Positions 26,681-38,905 are shown, numbered from the stretch's first letter. The stretch is DNA of 64,000 bases from Nocardia puris (GCF_003315035.1 NZ_QNRE01000002.1:682001-746000), one strand, 5' to 3'. The notes: generated from the letters alone by a model not told the origin. Program-made: numbers and translations.

Positions 26681-27520
26681 TCACACCGCGGCGGCGCGCC
26701 CCATCCAGCACGCCCCCGTGAACCGCACCGTGCCCCCGTCCACGAAGGGTTCGAACGCGGCCCGGACAGTCGAGATCACGCGGGCACGCGTCTCCTCGTC
26801 CACCTCGTGCAACACCATCCCGACCCGCCCCAGCCGACTGAAGTACGGAATGAGGGAGGGTTCGGGCATCGTGCATTCCGCATCGACCGGCTCGAGCTCC
26901 ACACGCCCCCAACCACTTTCGGTCAAGATCGCCGTCACGCGATCACGGTCGGCGAACGCGAACTGACCCGGGCCGTCCGGGTCACGCACCGGCAGGTTCG
27001 GCAGCAGCGGCTCGGCGGCGGTCTCGGCGGTCGTCATGAACGGGTTCTCCGCCATGGAACGCCACGCGATGAAGCGCAGCTCGCCCCCGTCGCGGGTGGC
27101 GCGGCGCAGGTTGGCGAACGCCGCGACCGGATCGTCGAAGAACATCACGCCGAATCGCGAGACGATCAGATCGAAACTCGCCGCCTCGAACGAATGGCGC
27201 TGGACGTCGGCCAGCAGGAACTCGACCGGCGATCCTTCGCGCTCGGCCCGCGCCCGCGCCGCCTCGACCATCGGCGCCGACACATCGGCCCCCAGACAGC
27301 GCGCGCCGAGTGCGCGCTGCACCGCGACGGTCGTCCCGCCGGACCCACAGCCGACGTCCAGCACATCGCGCGCGGGAAGGTCGCGCACCTCGTCGACCAG
27401 CAGATTCTCGTAGGGCCGCAGGATGCTGTCCAGGAGTTCCTGGGAGTCCACCCAGGCGTTCCCCGCCGCCCCGTTCCATGCCTGGGCGGTCGTCTTGTAG
27501 GTCTCTCGACTGGTCTCCAT
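26681..27520 (-). CDS. Class I SAM-dependent methyltransferase
   Basis: 279 residues. The SAM-binding motif is VLDVGCGSGGTTVAVQ, with acidic motif II in GADVSAPMVEAARARA and motif IV-like FDLIVSRFGVMFFDD. The substrate is not evident. It is divergent from a MerR-type gene with about 40 bp between them, so the MerR protein is the probable regulator of this gene. Confidence 0.87.
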   Translation of the reverse strand: METSRETYKTTAQAWNGAAGNAWVDSQELLDSILRPYENLLVDEVRDLPARDVLDVGCGSGGTTVAVQRALGARCLGADVSAPMVEAARARAEREGSPVEFLLADVQRHSFEAASFDLIVSRFGVMFFDDPVAAFANLRRATRDGGELRFIAWRSMAENPFMTTAETAAEPLLPNLPVRDPDGPGQFAFADRDRVTAILTESGWGRVELEPVDAECTMPEPSLIPYFSRLGRVGMVLHEVDEETRARVISTVRAAFEPFVDGGTVRFTGACWMGRAAAV

Positions 27521-27558
27521 GCTTAGACTGTCTCAATTCAAGCCGACTCGAGGTCAAC

Positions 27559-27999
27559 ACGACACTCCTCGATATCGCCGAAGTCTCACGCCGCTCCGGA
27601 CTGCCGCCCTCGACCCTGCGCTACTACGAGGAGCGAGGCCTGATCACCGCCGCCGGCCGACGGGGCCTGCGCCGCCAGTTCGACCCCGGCGTTCTGCGGC
27701 GCCTCGCCTTCATCGCTCTCGCCCGCTCCGCCCGCTTCTCCCTGGACGAGATCGCCCTCATGTTCGCCCCTGACGGCGAACCCACATTGGATCGAAACAC
27801 GTTGTCCGCCAAGGCCGACGACCTCGACCGCACCATCCGCGAGCTCACGGTCCTGCGCGACGGCCTCCGCCATGCCGCATACTGCCCCGCACCGCGCCAC
27901 ATCGAATGCCCGACCTTCCTCCACATTCTCGGCTCGGTCCTGCCGGGCGCAACCGAAACAACCTCCGACACAAGCGAATCGGTGGCCCACCAGAACTGA
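27559..27999 (+). CDS. MerR family regulator, start codon uncertain
   Basis: The conserved sequence begins TLLDIAEVSRRSGLPPSTLR and includes YYEERGLITAAGRRGLRRQF, a typical MerR winged helix, then a dimerisation helix ending in PAPRHIECPTFLHILGS with one cysteine at the CPTF position. About 146 residues. No ATG, GTG or TTG occurs near the conserved start in this frame. An ACG at 27559, five bases after GAGG, stands where ATG would be expected. The nearest ordinary in-frame start (ATG at 27478) would overlap the divergent methyltransferase. I place the start at ACG with low certainty. Confidence 0.6.
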   Translation, partial: TTLLDIAEVSRRSGLPPSTLRYYEERGLITAAGRRGLRRQFDPGVLRRLAFIALARSARFSLDEIALMFAPDGEPTLDRNTLSAKADDLDRTIRELTVLRDGLRHAAYCPAPRHIECPTFLHILGSVLPGATETTSDTSESVAHQN

Positions 28000-28437
28000 T
28001 GACGCCGACGATCCCGGCTGCTGCGCGCACGCATTGCCCACGGCGACGCAACTTCACCGCCGACACCACCGGCACACCCCATCGCGGGGGTCACCGAGTC
28101 AGCATCGGCGCGGAACCCCGGCACCCGATGGTGCGTCAGACAATGCGCAACCGGAGCCCTGCCACTCATCGGCAAGGAACGCGTGCACCTCGCGCCGCGA
28201 TTCGTCCGACCCCTCCGCAATCAGGACGCCTACTCGCGATCGACGAACCGCGCGACGCGGACACAGAATCCGAACCACTGACCCCGACCTGGCCGCTGAC
28301 GATCGACTTCTCAACCCCCACCCCGCCCGCGTGAGCACAAAGTCACCCCTCGGCAAATACAGAGCAAATCGGCGGAAATCACCGCACATGAGTATCTACT
28401 CCCGGCTTATACCGGAATCCGAGGGACAGGATATCGA
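28000..28437. other. Intergenic stretch upstream of moeA
   Basis: 438 bp between the MerR gene and moeA. No convincing protein, RNA or repeat is seen. The final part carries AGGACAGGATATCGA, which acts as ribosome site of moeA. Confidence 0.45.
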
Positions 28438-29647
28438 GTGGGTGCGGTACCGGCGCGGGCTGTGGAATCGACGGGCGAGCGGGTCGCGGTCGAGGAGATA
28501 GGGCCGATCCTCCGGGCCGGGATCGCGCCGCTGCCGGTGCGTCCCCTGGACCTCGCCGACGCGATGGGTGCGACGCTCGCCGAGCCGCTCACCACCCGCA
28601 CCGCACTCCCCCGCCACGATTCCGCCGCCGTGGACGGCTACGCCGTCAGCGGGTCCCGGCCCGTGGTGGACGCTGCGCCGCGACGTCCATACGGCGGGCA
28701 TCGCCACCGGCAAGCACCTCGCGGCGGGGCACGCGGTGCGCCTCGCGACCGGCGCGCCCACCCCGCTCGGCGCGACCGCCGTCATCCGCGACGAATACGC
28801 CGTCACCGCAAAGGTTTCCGGCCAGCGCGTGATCATGCGCGCCCCCGGCGCACCGATGCGCGACGACACCCGCCGCCGCGGTGAACACTGGACCACCGGG
28901 CAACACCTGGCGCCCGCCGGGACGCGCGTGTGTCCGGCGGTGGTGTCGGCCGCGGCCGCCGCCGAGGTCACCGCGCTGCCCGTGCGGGGTCCGGTGCGCG
29001 CGAACGTCCTGCTCACCGGCGACGAGATCCGCACACACGGCCCCCTCGGCGACGGACAGACCCGGGACGCACTCGGCCCGATCCTCCCGAATTACCTGCG
29101 CGCCTGCGACATTCGCTGCGACCATATCTGGCACCTCGACGACGATCGCGACCTGCTGCGCTCCTGGTTCGAGCTGTCCACCGACGCCGACCTGATCGTC
29201 GTCGCGGGCGCCACCGGGCGCGGCGCGGCCGACCACCTGCGCCCCCTGCTCGCCGAAGCCGGCGCGCGCGTACTCATCGACGGTGTCGCCATGCGCCCGG
29301 GCGGCTCCCACCTGGTCGCCGTCCTCCCCGACGGCCGCGTCCTGCTCGGCCTGCCCGGCAACCCCTACGCCGCCGTCGCCGCCCTCCTGCTCACCGGTCC
29401 CGCCCTCGTCGACGCGCTCACCGCCCGCACGTCCCGTGCCCCGATGTGGGGCCGCATCGCCGCGGGCATCACCGGCGAGATCACCAAGGTGCTGCCGGTG
29501 CGCCAGGTGCCGGGCGGGGTGTGGCGCACCGCGGGCCCCGTGCAGACCCCGCACCTGGCCGACCTCATCGGATGTTCCGCGCTCGCGGTGCTGCGCCCCG
29601 GCACCGTCCGCGGCAGCCTCGCCGAACTGCTGCCGCTCCCCCGATGA
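28438..29647 (+). pseudogene. moeA: Molybdopterin molybdenumtransferase MoeA, broken by a one-base insertion
   Basis: The MoeA sequence is split between two frames. Up to residue ~70 the frame at 28438 reads VEEIGPILRAGIAPLPVRPL and HDSAAVDGYAVSGS. From about 28660 it continues in the next frame (TLRRDVHTAGIATGKHLAAG, then VRLATGAPTPLG, LLTGDEIRTHGP and GLPGNPYAA). One extra C in the CCC run at 28655-28657 accounts for the shift: without it the reading is SGSGPWWTLRRD. The full product would be about 402 residues, the normal MoeA length. MoeA inserts molybdate into adenylated molybdopterin. Only a sequencing error would leave it functional. Confidence 0.85.
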
Positions 29648-29703
29648 CCGCGACGCGCCGACCCCGCCACACGAACCGCGGATGCGGCAATAAACTCTCC
29701 CCT

Positions 29704-30102
29704 GTGTCGAATCTACGGATCAGTGAGGCCGCGGCGCTGATGGGTGTCAGCGATGACACCGTGCGCCGCTGGATCGACCAGGGCCGCCTGCCCTCGATCC
29801 GATTGGACAACGGGCGCAAGGGTGTGAGCGGCCGCGACGTCGCCGAATTCCTCCGGGCCACCGCCGACGCGCCGCAACCGGGCGTCACCGTGGCCGCGTC
29901 CGCGCGCAACCGCATGCGCGGCATCGTCACCAGGATCGTCAAGGACACCGTGATGGCGCAGGTGGAGATGCAGGCCGGTCCGTTCCGGCTGGTGTCGCTG
30001 CTGAGCCGGGAATCGGTGGACGACCTGGGCCTGGAGGTCGGCAGCGTCGCCGTCGCGTCGGTCAAGTCCACGCACGTCGTTGTCGAGATACCGGAAAGTT
30101 GA
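29704..30102 (+). CDS. Helix-turn-helix/Mop-domain protein (molybdate-responsive)
   Basis: 132 residues from GTG. The N-terminal half is a MerR/excisionase-like helix-turn-helix (RISEAAALMGVSDDTVRRWI). The C-terminal half is one TOBE/Mop domain (ARNRMRGIVTRIVKDTVMAQ, VVSL-type strands, then KSTHVVVEIPE). This arrangement is the actinobacterial counterpart of ModE/MopI molbindins. It probably senses molybdate and controls the mod transport genes immediately downstream. Confidence 0.87.
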   Translation: MSNLRISEAAALMGVSDDTVRRWIDQGRLPSIRLDNGRKGVSGRDVAEFLRATADAPQPGVTVAASARNRMRGIVTRIVKDTVMAQVEMQAGPFRLVSLLSRESVDDLGLEVGSVAVASVKSTHVVVEIPES

Positions 30103-30107
30103 CGCAG

Positions 30108-30887
30108 ATGAGGATGATTCGCACACTCGGCGCGGCCACCGCGGCGCTGGGCGTGGTCGCGCTGGCCGGCTGCGGTTCGGACGAACCCACCGCCGCGCCC
30201 GACGGCGGGGTCTCGGGCACGGTCACCGTGTTCGCCGCGGCCTCGCTCACCGAGACCTTCACCGAACTCGGCGAGAAGTTCGAGGCCGAGCATCCCGGGG
30301 TGAAGGTCGTCTACAGCTTCGGCGCCAGCTCCGCGCTCGCCGAGCAGATCAACCAGGGCGCGCCCGCCGACGTGTTCGTCTCCGCCGCGCCGCGCAATAT
30401 GCAGCAGGTGGTCGACACCGGCGAAGTGACCGCCGAACCCACCGTCTTCGTGCGCAACCGGCTCGAGATCGCCGTGCCGGCCGGGAACCCGGGCGGCATC
30501 ACCGGACTCGCCGACTTCGGCAAGACCGAGCCGACGATCGCGCTGTGCGCGGAACAGGTGCCGTGCGGAGCGGCCGCGCAGAAGGTGTTCGAGGTCGCCG
30601 GCATCACGCCGCACCCCGACACCCGTGAGCAGGACGTGAAGGCCGTGCTCACCAAGGTGACGCTCGGCGAGGTCGACGCCGCCCTGGTGTACCGGACGGA
30701 CGTGCGGGCCGCGGGCGACAAGGTCGAGGGCATCGAGTTCCCCGAATCGCAGCAGGCCGTCAACGACTATCCGGTGGCCCCGCTGTCCGGTGCGCCGAAC
30801 GCCGCGGCGGCCGAGACGTTCGTCGCGTTCATCACCTCCGACGAGGCCGACGCGGTGTTCGAGGCGGCGGGATTCGGCACGCCGTGA
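30108..30887 (+). CDS. modA: Molybdate-binding lipoprotein ModA
   Basis: 259 residues from ATG, with GGAAAG upstream; a TTG nine bases earlier is in frame but less likely. The lipobox is VALAGCGS. ModA features include VTVFAAASLTETFTELGEKF and YSFGASSALAEQINQGAPAD, and VSAAPRNMQQVVD. It is the extracytoplasmic molybdate binder of the ModABC transporter. Its stop overlaps the modB start by four bases (GTGA). Confidence 0.93.
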   Translation: MRMIRTLGAATAALGVVALAGCGSDEPTAAPDGGVSGTVTVFAAASLTETFTELGEKFEAEHPGVKVVYSFGASSALAEQINQGAPADVFVSAAPRNMQQVVDTGEVTAEPTVFVRNRLEIAVPAGNPGGITGLADFGKTEPTIALCAEQVPCGAAAQKVFEVAGITPHPDTREQDVKAVLTKVTLGEVDAALVYRTDVRAAGDKVEGIEFPESQQAVNDYPVAPLSGAPNAAAAETFVAFITSDEADAVFEAAGFGTP

Positions 30888-31696
30888 TCAGTGCCTCGCG
30901 ACGACGGGCGGTGCGGGGGCGGCGGCCGCTGATCCTCGTGCTGCCCGCCGTCGTCGGGCTGCTGTTCCTGCTCGTCCCGCTGCTCGGGTTGCTGCTGCGC
31001 GCGCCGTGGGACACGGTGCCCGAGCGGCTGTTCAGCGCCGAAGTCGGTCAGGCGCTGCGGCTTTCGCTGGTCTGCGCGACGCTGGCGACGCTGGTGTGCC
31101 TGGTGCTCGGCATTCCGCTGGCATGGTTGCTCGCGCGCGGCGACGTGCCGGGGCGCGGATTGTTGCGGGCGCTGGTGACGGTGCCGCTGGTATTGCCGCC
31201 GGTGGTGGGTGGTGTCGCGCTGTTGCTGGTGCTGGGTCGGCGCGGGTTGGTCGGGCAGTATCTGCACGAATGGTTCGGTGTCTCACTGCCTTTCACCACG
31301 GCGGGGGTCGTGGTGGCGGAGGCGTTCGTGGCGATGCCGTTTCTCGTCATCGCCGTGGAGGGTGCGCTGCGGGCGGCCGATCCCCGCTACGAGGAGGCGG
31401 CCGCGACACTCGGCGCCTCGCGCTGGTACACCTTCCGGCGCGTGACCCTGCCCTCGGTGCTGCCGGGTGTGGTGGCGGGGGCGGTGCTGTGCTGGGCGCG
31501 CGCGCTCGGCGAGTTCGGCGCCACCATCACGTTCGCGGGCAACTTTCCCGGCAAGACTACCACCATGCCGCTGGCCGTGTATCTGGCGCTCGAGACCGAT
31601 CCGGACGCCGCGATCGTCCTGAGCCTGGTGCTGCTGCTGGTGTCGGTGGGTGTGCTGGTGGCGTTGCGGGAGCGGTGGATTCGAGGTGCGGTGTGA
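30884..31696 (+). CDS. modB: Molybdate ABC transporter permease ModB
   Basis: 270 residues with five to six membrane segments. The ABC-permease EAA loop is EGALRAADPRYEEAAATLGA followed by SRWYTFRRVTLP. ARALGEFGATITFAGNFPGK is a ModB signature. It overlaps modA and is followed by modC 37 bp later. Confidence 0.93.
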   Translation: MISASRRRAVRGRRPLILVLPAVVGLLFLLVPLLGLLLRAPWDTVPERLFSAEVGQALRLSLVCATLATLVCLVLGIPLAWLLARGDVPGRGLLRALVTVPLVLPPVVGGVALLLVLGRRGLVGQYLHEWFGVSLPFTTAGVVVAEAFVAMPFLVIAVEGALRAADPRYEEAAATLGASRWYTFRRVTLPSVLPGVVAGAVLCWARALGEFGATITFAGNFPGKTTTMPLAVYLALETDPDAAIVLSLVLLLVSVGVLVALRERWIRGAV

Positions 31697-31733
31697 GTCG
31701 CGGATTCGGGCACGCGCGATCCCGAGGCCCGCG

Positions 31734-32783
31734 ATGACGCTCGATGCTCGAATCCTGGTCGCCCGAGGGAAATTCACGCTCGAACTCGACCTGCGCGCGG
31801 AGCCGGGTGAGGTGGTGGCCTTGCTCGGCCCGAATGGGGCCGGGAAGACGACCGCGCTGCGGGCGTTGGCCGGGTTGCTCGCGTTGACCGACGGGCACCT
31901 GCGGCTCGGTGAAAACACGTGGGACGAGGCGCCTTCGGTGTTCGTCCCCGCCGAGAAGCGGGCGGCGGGCGTGGTGTTCCAGGACTATCTGCTGTTCGGT
32001 CACCTGACCGCGCTCGAGAATGTGGCGTTCGGGCTGCGGGCGCGCGGATGCGGCCGCGCGGAGGCGCGGGAGCGGGCCGCCGCGTGGCTGGACCGCGTGG
32101 GGCTCGCCGAGTTCGCGCAACGCAAGCCGCGGGCTCTCTCCGGTGGGCAGGCGCAGCGGGTGGCGTTGGCGCGGGCGCTGGTGACCGATCCGCAGTTGCT
32201 GCTGCTGGACGAACCCCTCGCCGCGCTCGACGCGAGCACCCGCCTCCAGGTGCGGGCCGACCTGGCCCAGCACCTGCGCGACTATCCCGGCCACACCGTG
32301 CTGGTGACCCACGACCCCCTCGACGCGATGGTGCTCGCGGACCGCCTCGTCATCCTCGAGCACGGCCGCGTCATCCAGCAGGGGCCGCCCGCCGAGGTCG
32401 CGCGCCGCCCCCGCTCCGATTACGTCGCGAACCTGGTGGGGCTCAACCTGTATCGCGGCACCGCCGACGGCACCCGCGTCGCCCTGGACGAGGGCGGCAC
32501 CTTCACCGTCGCCGAACCGGCCGCGGGCCGCGTCCACGTGGCGTTCCCGCCCAGCGCCGTGAGCCTGCACCCCGACCGCCCGGCCGGCAGCCCCCGCAAC
32601 ACCTGGCCCGTCACGGTCACCGGCATCGAACAGCACGCCCACACCACCCGCGTCCGCCTCGACGGCACCCCCACCGTCCTCGCCGATATCACCCCCGCGA
32701 CGGTCGCCGACCTGTCTCTACGCCCCGGCCTCGAGCTGTGGGCGGCGGTCAAGGCCACCGAAACCCACACCTACCCGGCGTGA
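31734..32783 (+). CDS. modC: Molybdate ABC transporter ATP-binding protein ModC
   Basis: 349 residues from the ATG at MTLDARILVARGKFTLELDL. Walker A is GPNGAGKTTALRA, the signature is LSGGQAQRVALARA and Walker B is LLLLDEPLAALDA, followed by the H-loop in VTHDPLDAM. The C-terminal ~90 residues form a TOBE domain (PVTVTGIEQHAHTTRVRLDG). It energises ModB. Together with the preceding genes it makes up one molybdenum uptake/cofactor operon. Confidence 0.92.
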   Translation: MTLDARILVARGKFTLELDLRAEPGEVVALLGPNGAGKTTALRALAGLLALTDGHLRLGENTWDEAPSVFVPAEKRAAGVVFQDYLLFGHLTALENVAFGLRARGCGRAEARERAAAWLDRVGLAEFAQRKPRALSGGQAQRVALARALVTDPQLLLLDEPLAALDASTRLQVRADLAQHLRDYPGHTVLVTHDPLDAMVLADRLVILEHGRVIQQGPPAEVARRPRSDYVANLVGLNLYRGTADGTRVALDEGGTFTVAEPAAGRVHVAFPPSAVSLHPDRPAGSPRNTWPVTVTGIEQHAHTTRVRLDGTPTVLADITPATVADLSLRPGLELWAAVKATETHTYPA

Positions 32784-32825
32784 TCGAGCAGGACGAGTAC
32801 GTCGGATACCCGCCCGTGGAACAGC

Positions 32826-33176
32826 TCAGGCAGGCGCTTCCGAAGCCAGCACGTACACCCACGCCTTCGCCCCCGATCGCAGCGGCACCAGCACGCGGGT
32901 GTAGTCGTCCACCTCGTAAGCGTCGGCGGCGGCCAGGTCGTGCGCGTCGATCGTGAAGACGGTGCCGGGAATGCCCGCGGCGGACGGGGCCGGGCGCAGG
33001 ACGGGGTGGACGGCGCTGCCGCTGGCGGCGATCACGGCCGGGTCTGTGATGAGGACCTCACCCAGTGAGTAGCCCGTGATCTCGTCGGGGCGACCGTCGA
33101 GTTCGCGGCCGAAGACGGTGCGTTGCACCTCCGGCTGGCGCAGGGTTCCGTAGGAGAACAGCAGGATGTCGGCCAT
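32826..33176 (-). CDS. Gamma-glutamylcyclotransferase (AIG2-like) family protein
   Basis: 116 residues from MADILLFSYGTLRQPEVQRT. The family motif FSYGTLR is at the N-terminus, and a conserved acidic stretch AYEVDDYTRVLVPLRSG lies near the C-terminus. An ATG nine bases earlier is possible. GGCT-fold enzymes cyclise gamma-glutamyl amines or handle other small amides. It is convergent with modC and its role is not evident. Confidence 0.82.
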   Translation of the reverse strand: MADILLFSYGTLRQPEVQRTVFGRELDGRPDEITGYSLGEVLITDPAVIAASGSAVHPVLRPAPSAAGIPGTVFTIDAHDLAAADAYEVDDYTRVLVPLRSGAKAWVYVLASEAPA

Positions 33177-33353
33177 GCGGTCCATCCGACCAGACTTCGC
33201 CGGCCGCGTGGCCGTGACCTGCCTCTCAGTCCCGCACAGCCGGCACGCGCCCTCGGAGAGGTGACCGTAGCAGCCGAGGTGACCAGCCGGTAACACCGAG
33301 TTCCTACGGTGGCGGGCAGTGGGTGTGGCGTCGACGGGTGAGGAGGTGTGCCG

Positions 33354-33617
33354 GTGGCCGCAGGTCCCGGGTCCGAGCCGGTGCGGACGGTGGGCTCGTA
33401 CTGCGGCGTCGGCTGCGGTCTCGCGGTGGAGACGGACGGCCGACAGGTCCGGAAGGTCTCCGGCGACAAGGCGCACCCCGCCAACGGCGGCCGTCTGTGC
33501 ACGAAGGGCGCCACGCATGCCGACATGATGGCACGGTCCTCTCGGTCACCCGCGGCGAAGCGATGGCCGTGGTGCGCGTCCGGCTCACCGGCGGCGACGA
33601 GATCGCTCAAGCGGTGA
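33354..33617 (+). pseudogene. N-terminal stump of a molybdopterin oxidoreductase (nitrate reductase-like)
   Basis: The first ~60 residues match the N-terminal 4Fe-4S domain of assimilatory nitrate reductase-type proteins: SYCGVGCGLAVETDGRQVRK, then KAHPANGGRLCTKGATHAD. Cysteine ligands at YCGVGC and at RLCTKG are intact. The frame then becomes unrelated (SSRSPAAKRWPW) and stops; a full enzyme has about 700 residues or more. An SD box AGGAGG at 33341-33346 is still present, so the start was probably once active. This is the remnant of a molybdenum enzyme beside the mod genes. Confidence 0.7.
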
Positions 33618-33743
33618 CCTCGTTCAACTTCCCCGTGGCGACGTCGAACACGAATCCGTCACCCAGGGGCCGCGCGACCCATCGACGCCGCTGCGCCAAA
33701 CCCTGGCGCGGAGACAGCGACCGCGCTCACATCGATGTGGGAC

Positions 33744-33774
33744 TGGACCTCAACTTAGGTTGATGCATGACCCT
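33744..33774 (+). promoter_or_regulatory. MerR-type promoter/operator before SnoaL-like gene
   Basis: A perfect inverted repeat TCAAC-TTAG-GTTGA lies between TGGACC (-35-like) and GACCCT (-10-like) separated by 19 bp, the long spacer of MerR-activated promoters. The predicted start of transcription coincides with the ATG at 33781. Confidence 0.4.
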
Positions 33775-33780
33775 GGGTCC

Positions 33781-34227
33781 ATGAACTCCACCACGCATCG
33801 ACCACACGTCGCCGACGACACCGTCGACCACACGGCCGACATCGCCGCCATCGAACAGCTGATCGCCGACGTCCAACGGGGCTACAACACCAACGACGCC
33901 GAGCTCATGGTCAGCGGGTTCACCGCGAACGCCGTCGCGGGCAATGCCGTCGGCACCCTGATCTCCGGCTACGACGCGCTCCTCGACTCCGGGCGGCGCG
34001 GGTTGGCCGGGTTCCTGAAGAACGAATACGTCCGCTACGACGTCACCGGCATCACGTTCCTGCGCCCCGATATCGCCTTGGCGCACAAAGCCGCTCGCGC
34101 CACCACACCCGACGGCGAGTTGATCGACCGGACCCCGGCGATGGTCGCGCTGTATGTCCTCGTGAAGGAAGGTGATCAATGGTGGGTGGCCGCGCGGCAG
34201 AATACGCTCGTACCCGCCGCGGAATGA
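33781..34227 (+). CDS. SnoaL-like/NTF2-fold protein
   Basis: 148 residues. The fold is read from IAAIEQLIADVQRGYNTNDA, then VGTLISGYDAL, YDVTGITFLRPDIALAHKAA and YVLVKEGDQWWVAARQNTL, a standard cystatin-like SnoaL-type protein. I place the start at the ATG at MNSTTHRPHVAD because a MerR-type promoter ends there; an ATG 18 bases earlier (33763) is the alternative. The catalytic residues and substrate are not evident. A strong hairpin follows its end. Confidence 0.75.
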   Translation: MNSTTHRPHVADDTVDHTADIAAIEQLIADVQRGYNTNDAELMVSGFTANAVAGNAVGTLISGYDALLDSGRRGLAGFLKNEYVRYDVTGITFLRPDIALAHKAARATTPDGELIDRTPAMVALYVLVKEGDQWWVAARQNTLVPAAE

Positions 34228-34308
34228 TCATGCGGATCCGCGTCGAATGATCGGACCGAATATCGCACCGAGGACCGGTGCGGCCGGAATTGCGCTGTGA
34301 CAGAACGG

Positions 34309-34339
34309 GGCCCGCCCGGTGATCACCACCGGACGGGCC
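34309..34339. terminator. Hairpin between convergent genes
   Basis: Arms GGCCCGCCCGGTG and CACCGGACGGGCC pair over 13 positions with one mismatch and a five-base loop, between the SnoaL-like gene and the convergent secreted-protein gene. Likely shared terminator without a U-tract. Confidence 0.5.
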
Positions 34340-34352
34340 GCATTCTCGCCGA

Positions 34353-34862
34353 TCAGGCGTTGGCGCCGATGATGCCGCCGATCACCGCGCCGATGATGCA
34401 CCCGGGAATCGCGGGCAGGATCAGGAAGATCGCGCCGATGAGCGCCCCGATCGCACAACCGATCGCGATACCCGCGATCGTGGTGCCCGCGTCACCGATG
34501 AACGACAGTTCCGGCTGGGCGGGCGCGCTCGCCGGGGTGAGCGTCAGTTGCGTGGCGGTCGCGTCCAGCGACGGCACCACCCGCACCTGCTGACCCGTCA
34601 CCGTGTGCAGCGACGTCGGAAGGCTCGCCAGCACAGCGCCATCCGGCGCGCGCACCGCCACGGCGCCGGGCGTGACCTCGAAGGTCCCCCCGGCGAGCGT
34701 GACCGTCGCGGCGGAACGATCCGGCGCCACAGCGGCGGTGTATTCGACACCGCGGTCCACGCCGGCCACCACGGCGCCGGGCGCGGCGTGCGCGGTCGCG
34801 GTCGCTATTCCGGTGGTGGCGGCGACGGCGAGTACCGCGGCCGCAATCATCTTCTTGATCAT
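34353..34862 (-). CDS. Secreted protein with C-terminal glycine-rich membrane-like tail (paralogue of 47239-47844)
   Basis: 169 residues from MIKKMIAAAVLAVAATTGIA, with GGAAG upstream; the open frame begins six codons earlier. A signal peptide ends near TAHA-AP. A strand-rich domain of ~90 residues (VDRGVEYTAAVAPDRSAATV, then SLDATATQLTLTPA) is followed by a small-residue-rich helical tail (IAGIAIGCAIGALIGAIFLI, IIGAVIGGIIGANA) with a glycine-zipper look. Another protein with the same order of parts is encoded between cobK and cobL. Family function is unknown. Confidence 0.75.
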   Translation of the reverse strand: MIKKMIAAAVLAVAATTGIATATAHAAPGAVVAGVDRGVEYTAAVAPDRSAATVTLAGGTFEVTPGAVAVRAPDGAVLASLPTSLHTVTGQQVRVVPSLDATATQLTLTPASAPAQPELSFIGDAGTTIAGIAIGCAIGALIGAIFLILPAIPGCIIGAVIGGIIGANA

Positions 34863-35128
34863 GATGAATCTTCCCATCATCCGGCCGATCCGAATTGTGT
34901 GTGCCCCGAGAATCGGCTTTCAGGACATCAATAATGATGCGCCACCGTGACCGGCATTGTCGATAGCGTGATGGAAGCGAATTGCGTTGCAAGATCAAGA
35001 AATTGACATCGGAATTGGGGGGTTGCATTCCGGCGGCAGGTATTTACGCGGAAACAATTCATGGAAATATCCGGATGCGCTCGGGCGCAACGAAACCGGA
35101 ACGTCGTCTTTGTGACGGGAGAAACGAT

Positions 35129-35155
35129 GGGGGCGGATTCACCGAACCCGCCCCC
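35129..35155 (-). terminator. Terminator of cobN
   Basis: On the minus strand the arms GGGGGCGG and CCGCCCCC pair perfectly, followed by ATCGTTT, a short T-rich run. It lies eight bases after the cobN stop codon. Confidence 0.55.
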
Positions 35156-35162
35156 CGCGCCC

Positions 35163-38774
<3,612 letters not shown>

Positions 38775-38804
38775 GGGTGACCTTCCTCGGGTGACGCGCC
38801 CATC

Positions 38805-38905
38805 GGGGGTGTGGTGCTCGCCGGAGAGGGTCTGGCTGTTCACAGTGGCGCGACCGCACCGGAATTCCACCGGTTTCCTCGTCAGCCGCCGAGCACGCCG
38901 ATGCT
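38805..38905 (-). promoter_or_regulatory. Cobalamin riboswitch upstream of cobN
   Basis: The minus strand reads GACGAGGAAACCGGTGGAAT and CCGGTGCGGTCGCGCCACTG, followed by GTGAACAGCCAGACC, the core of the AdoCbl riboswitch including the GCCACTG B12 box at 38843-38849. The closing stem is GTGCTCG (38890-38896) with CGAGCAC (38814-38820). It precedes the cobN start by about 30 bases, so cobalamin is expected to repress cobN translation or transcription. Confidence 0.88.
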
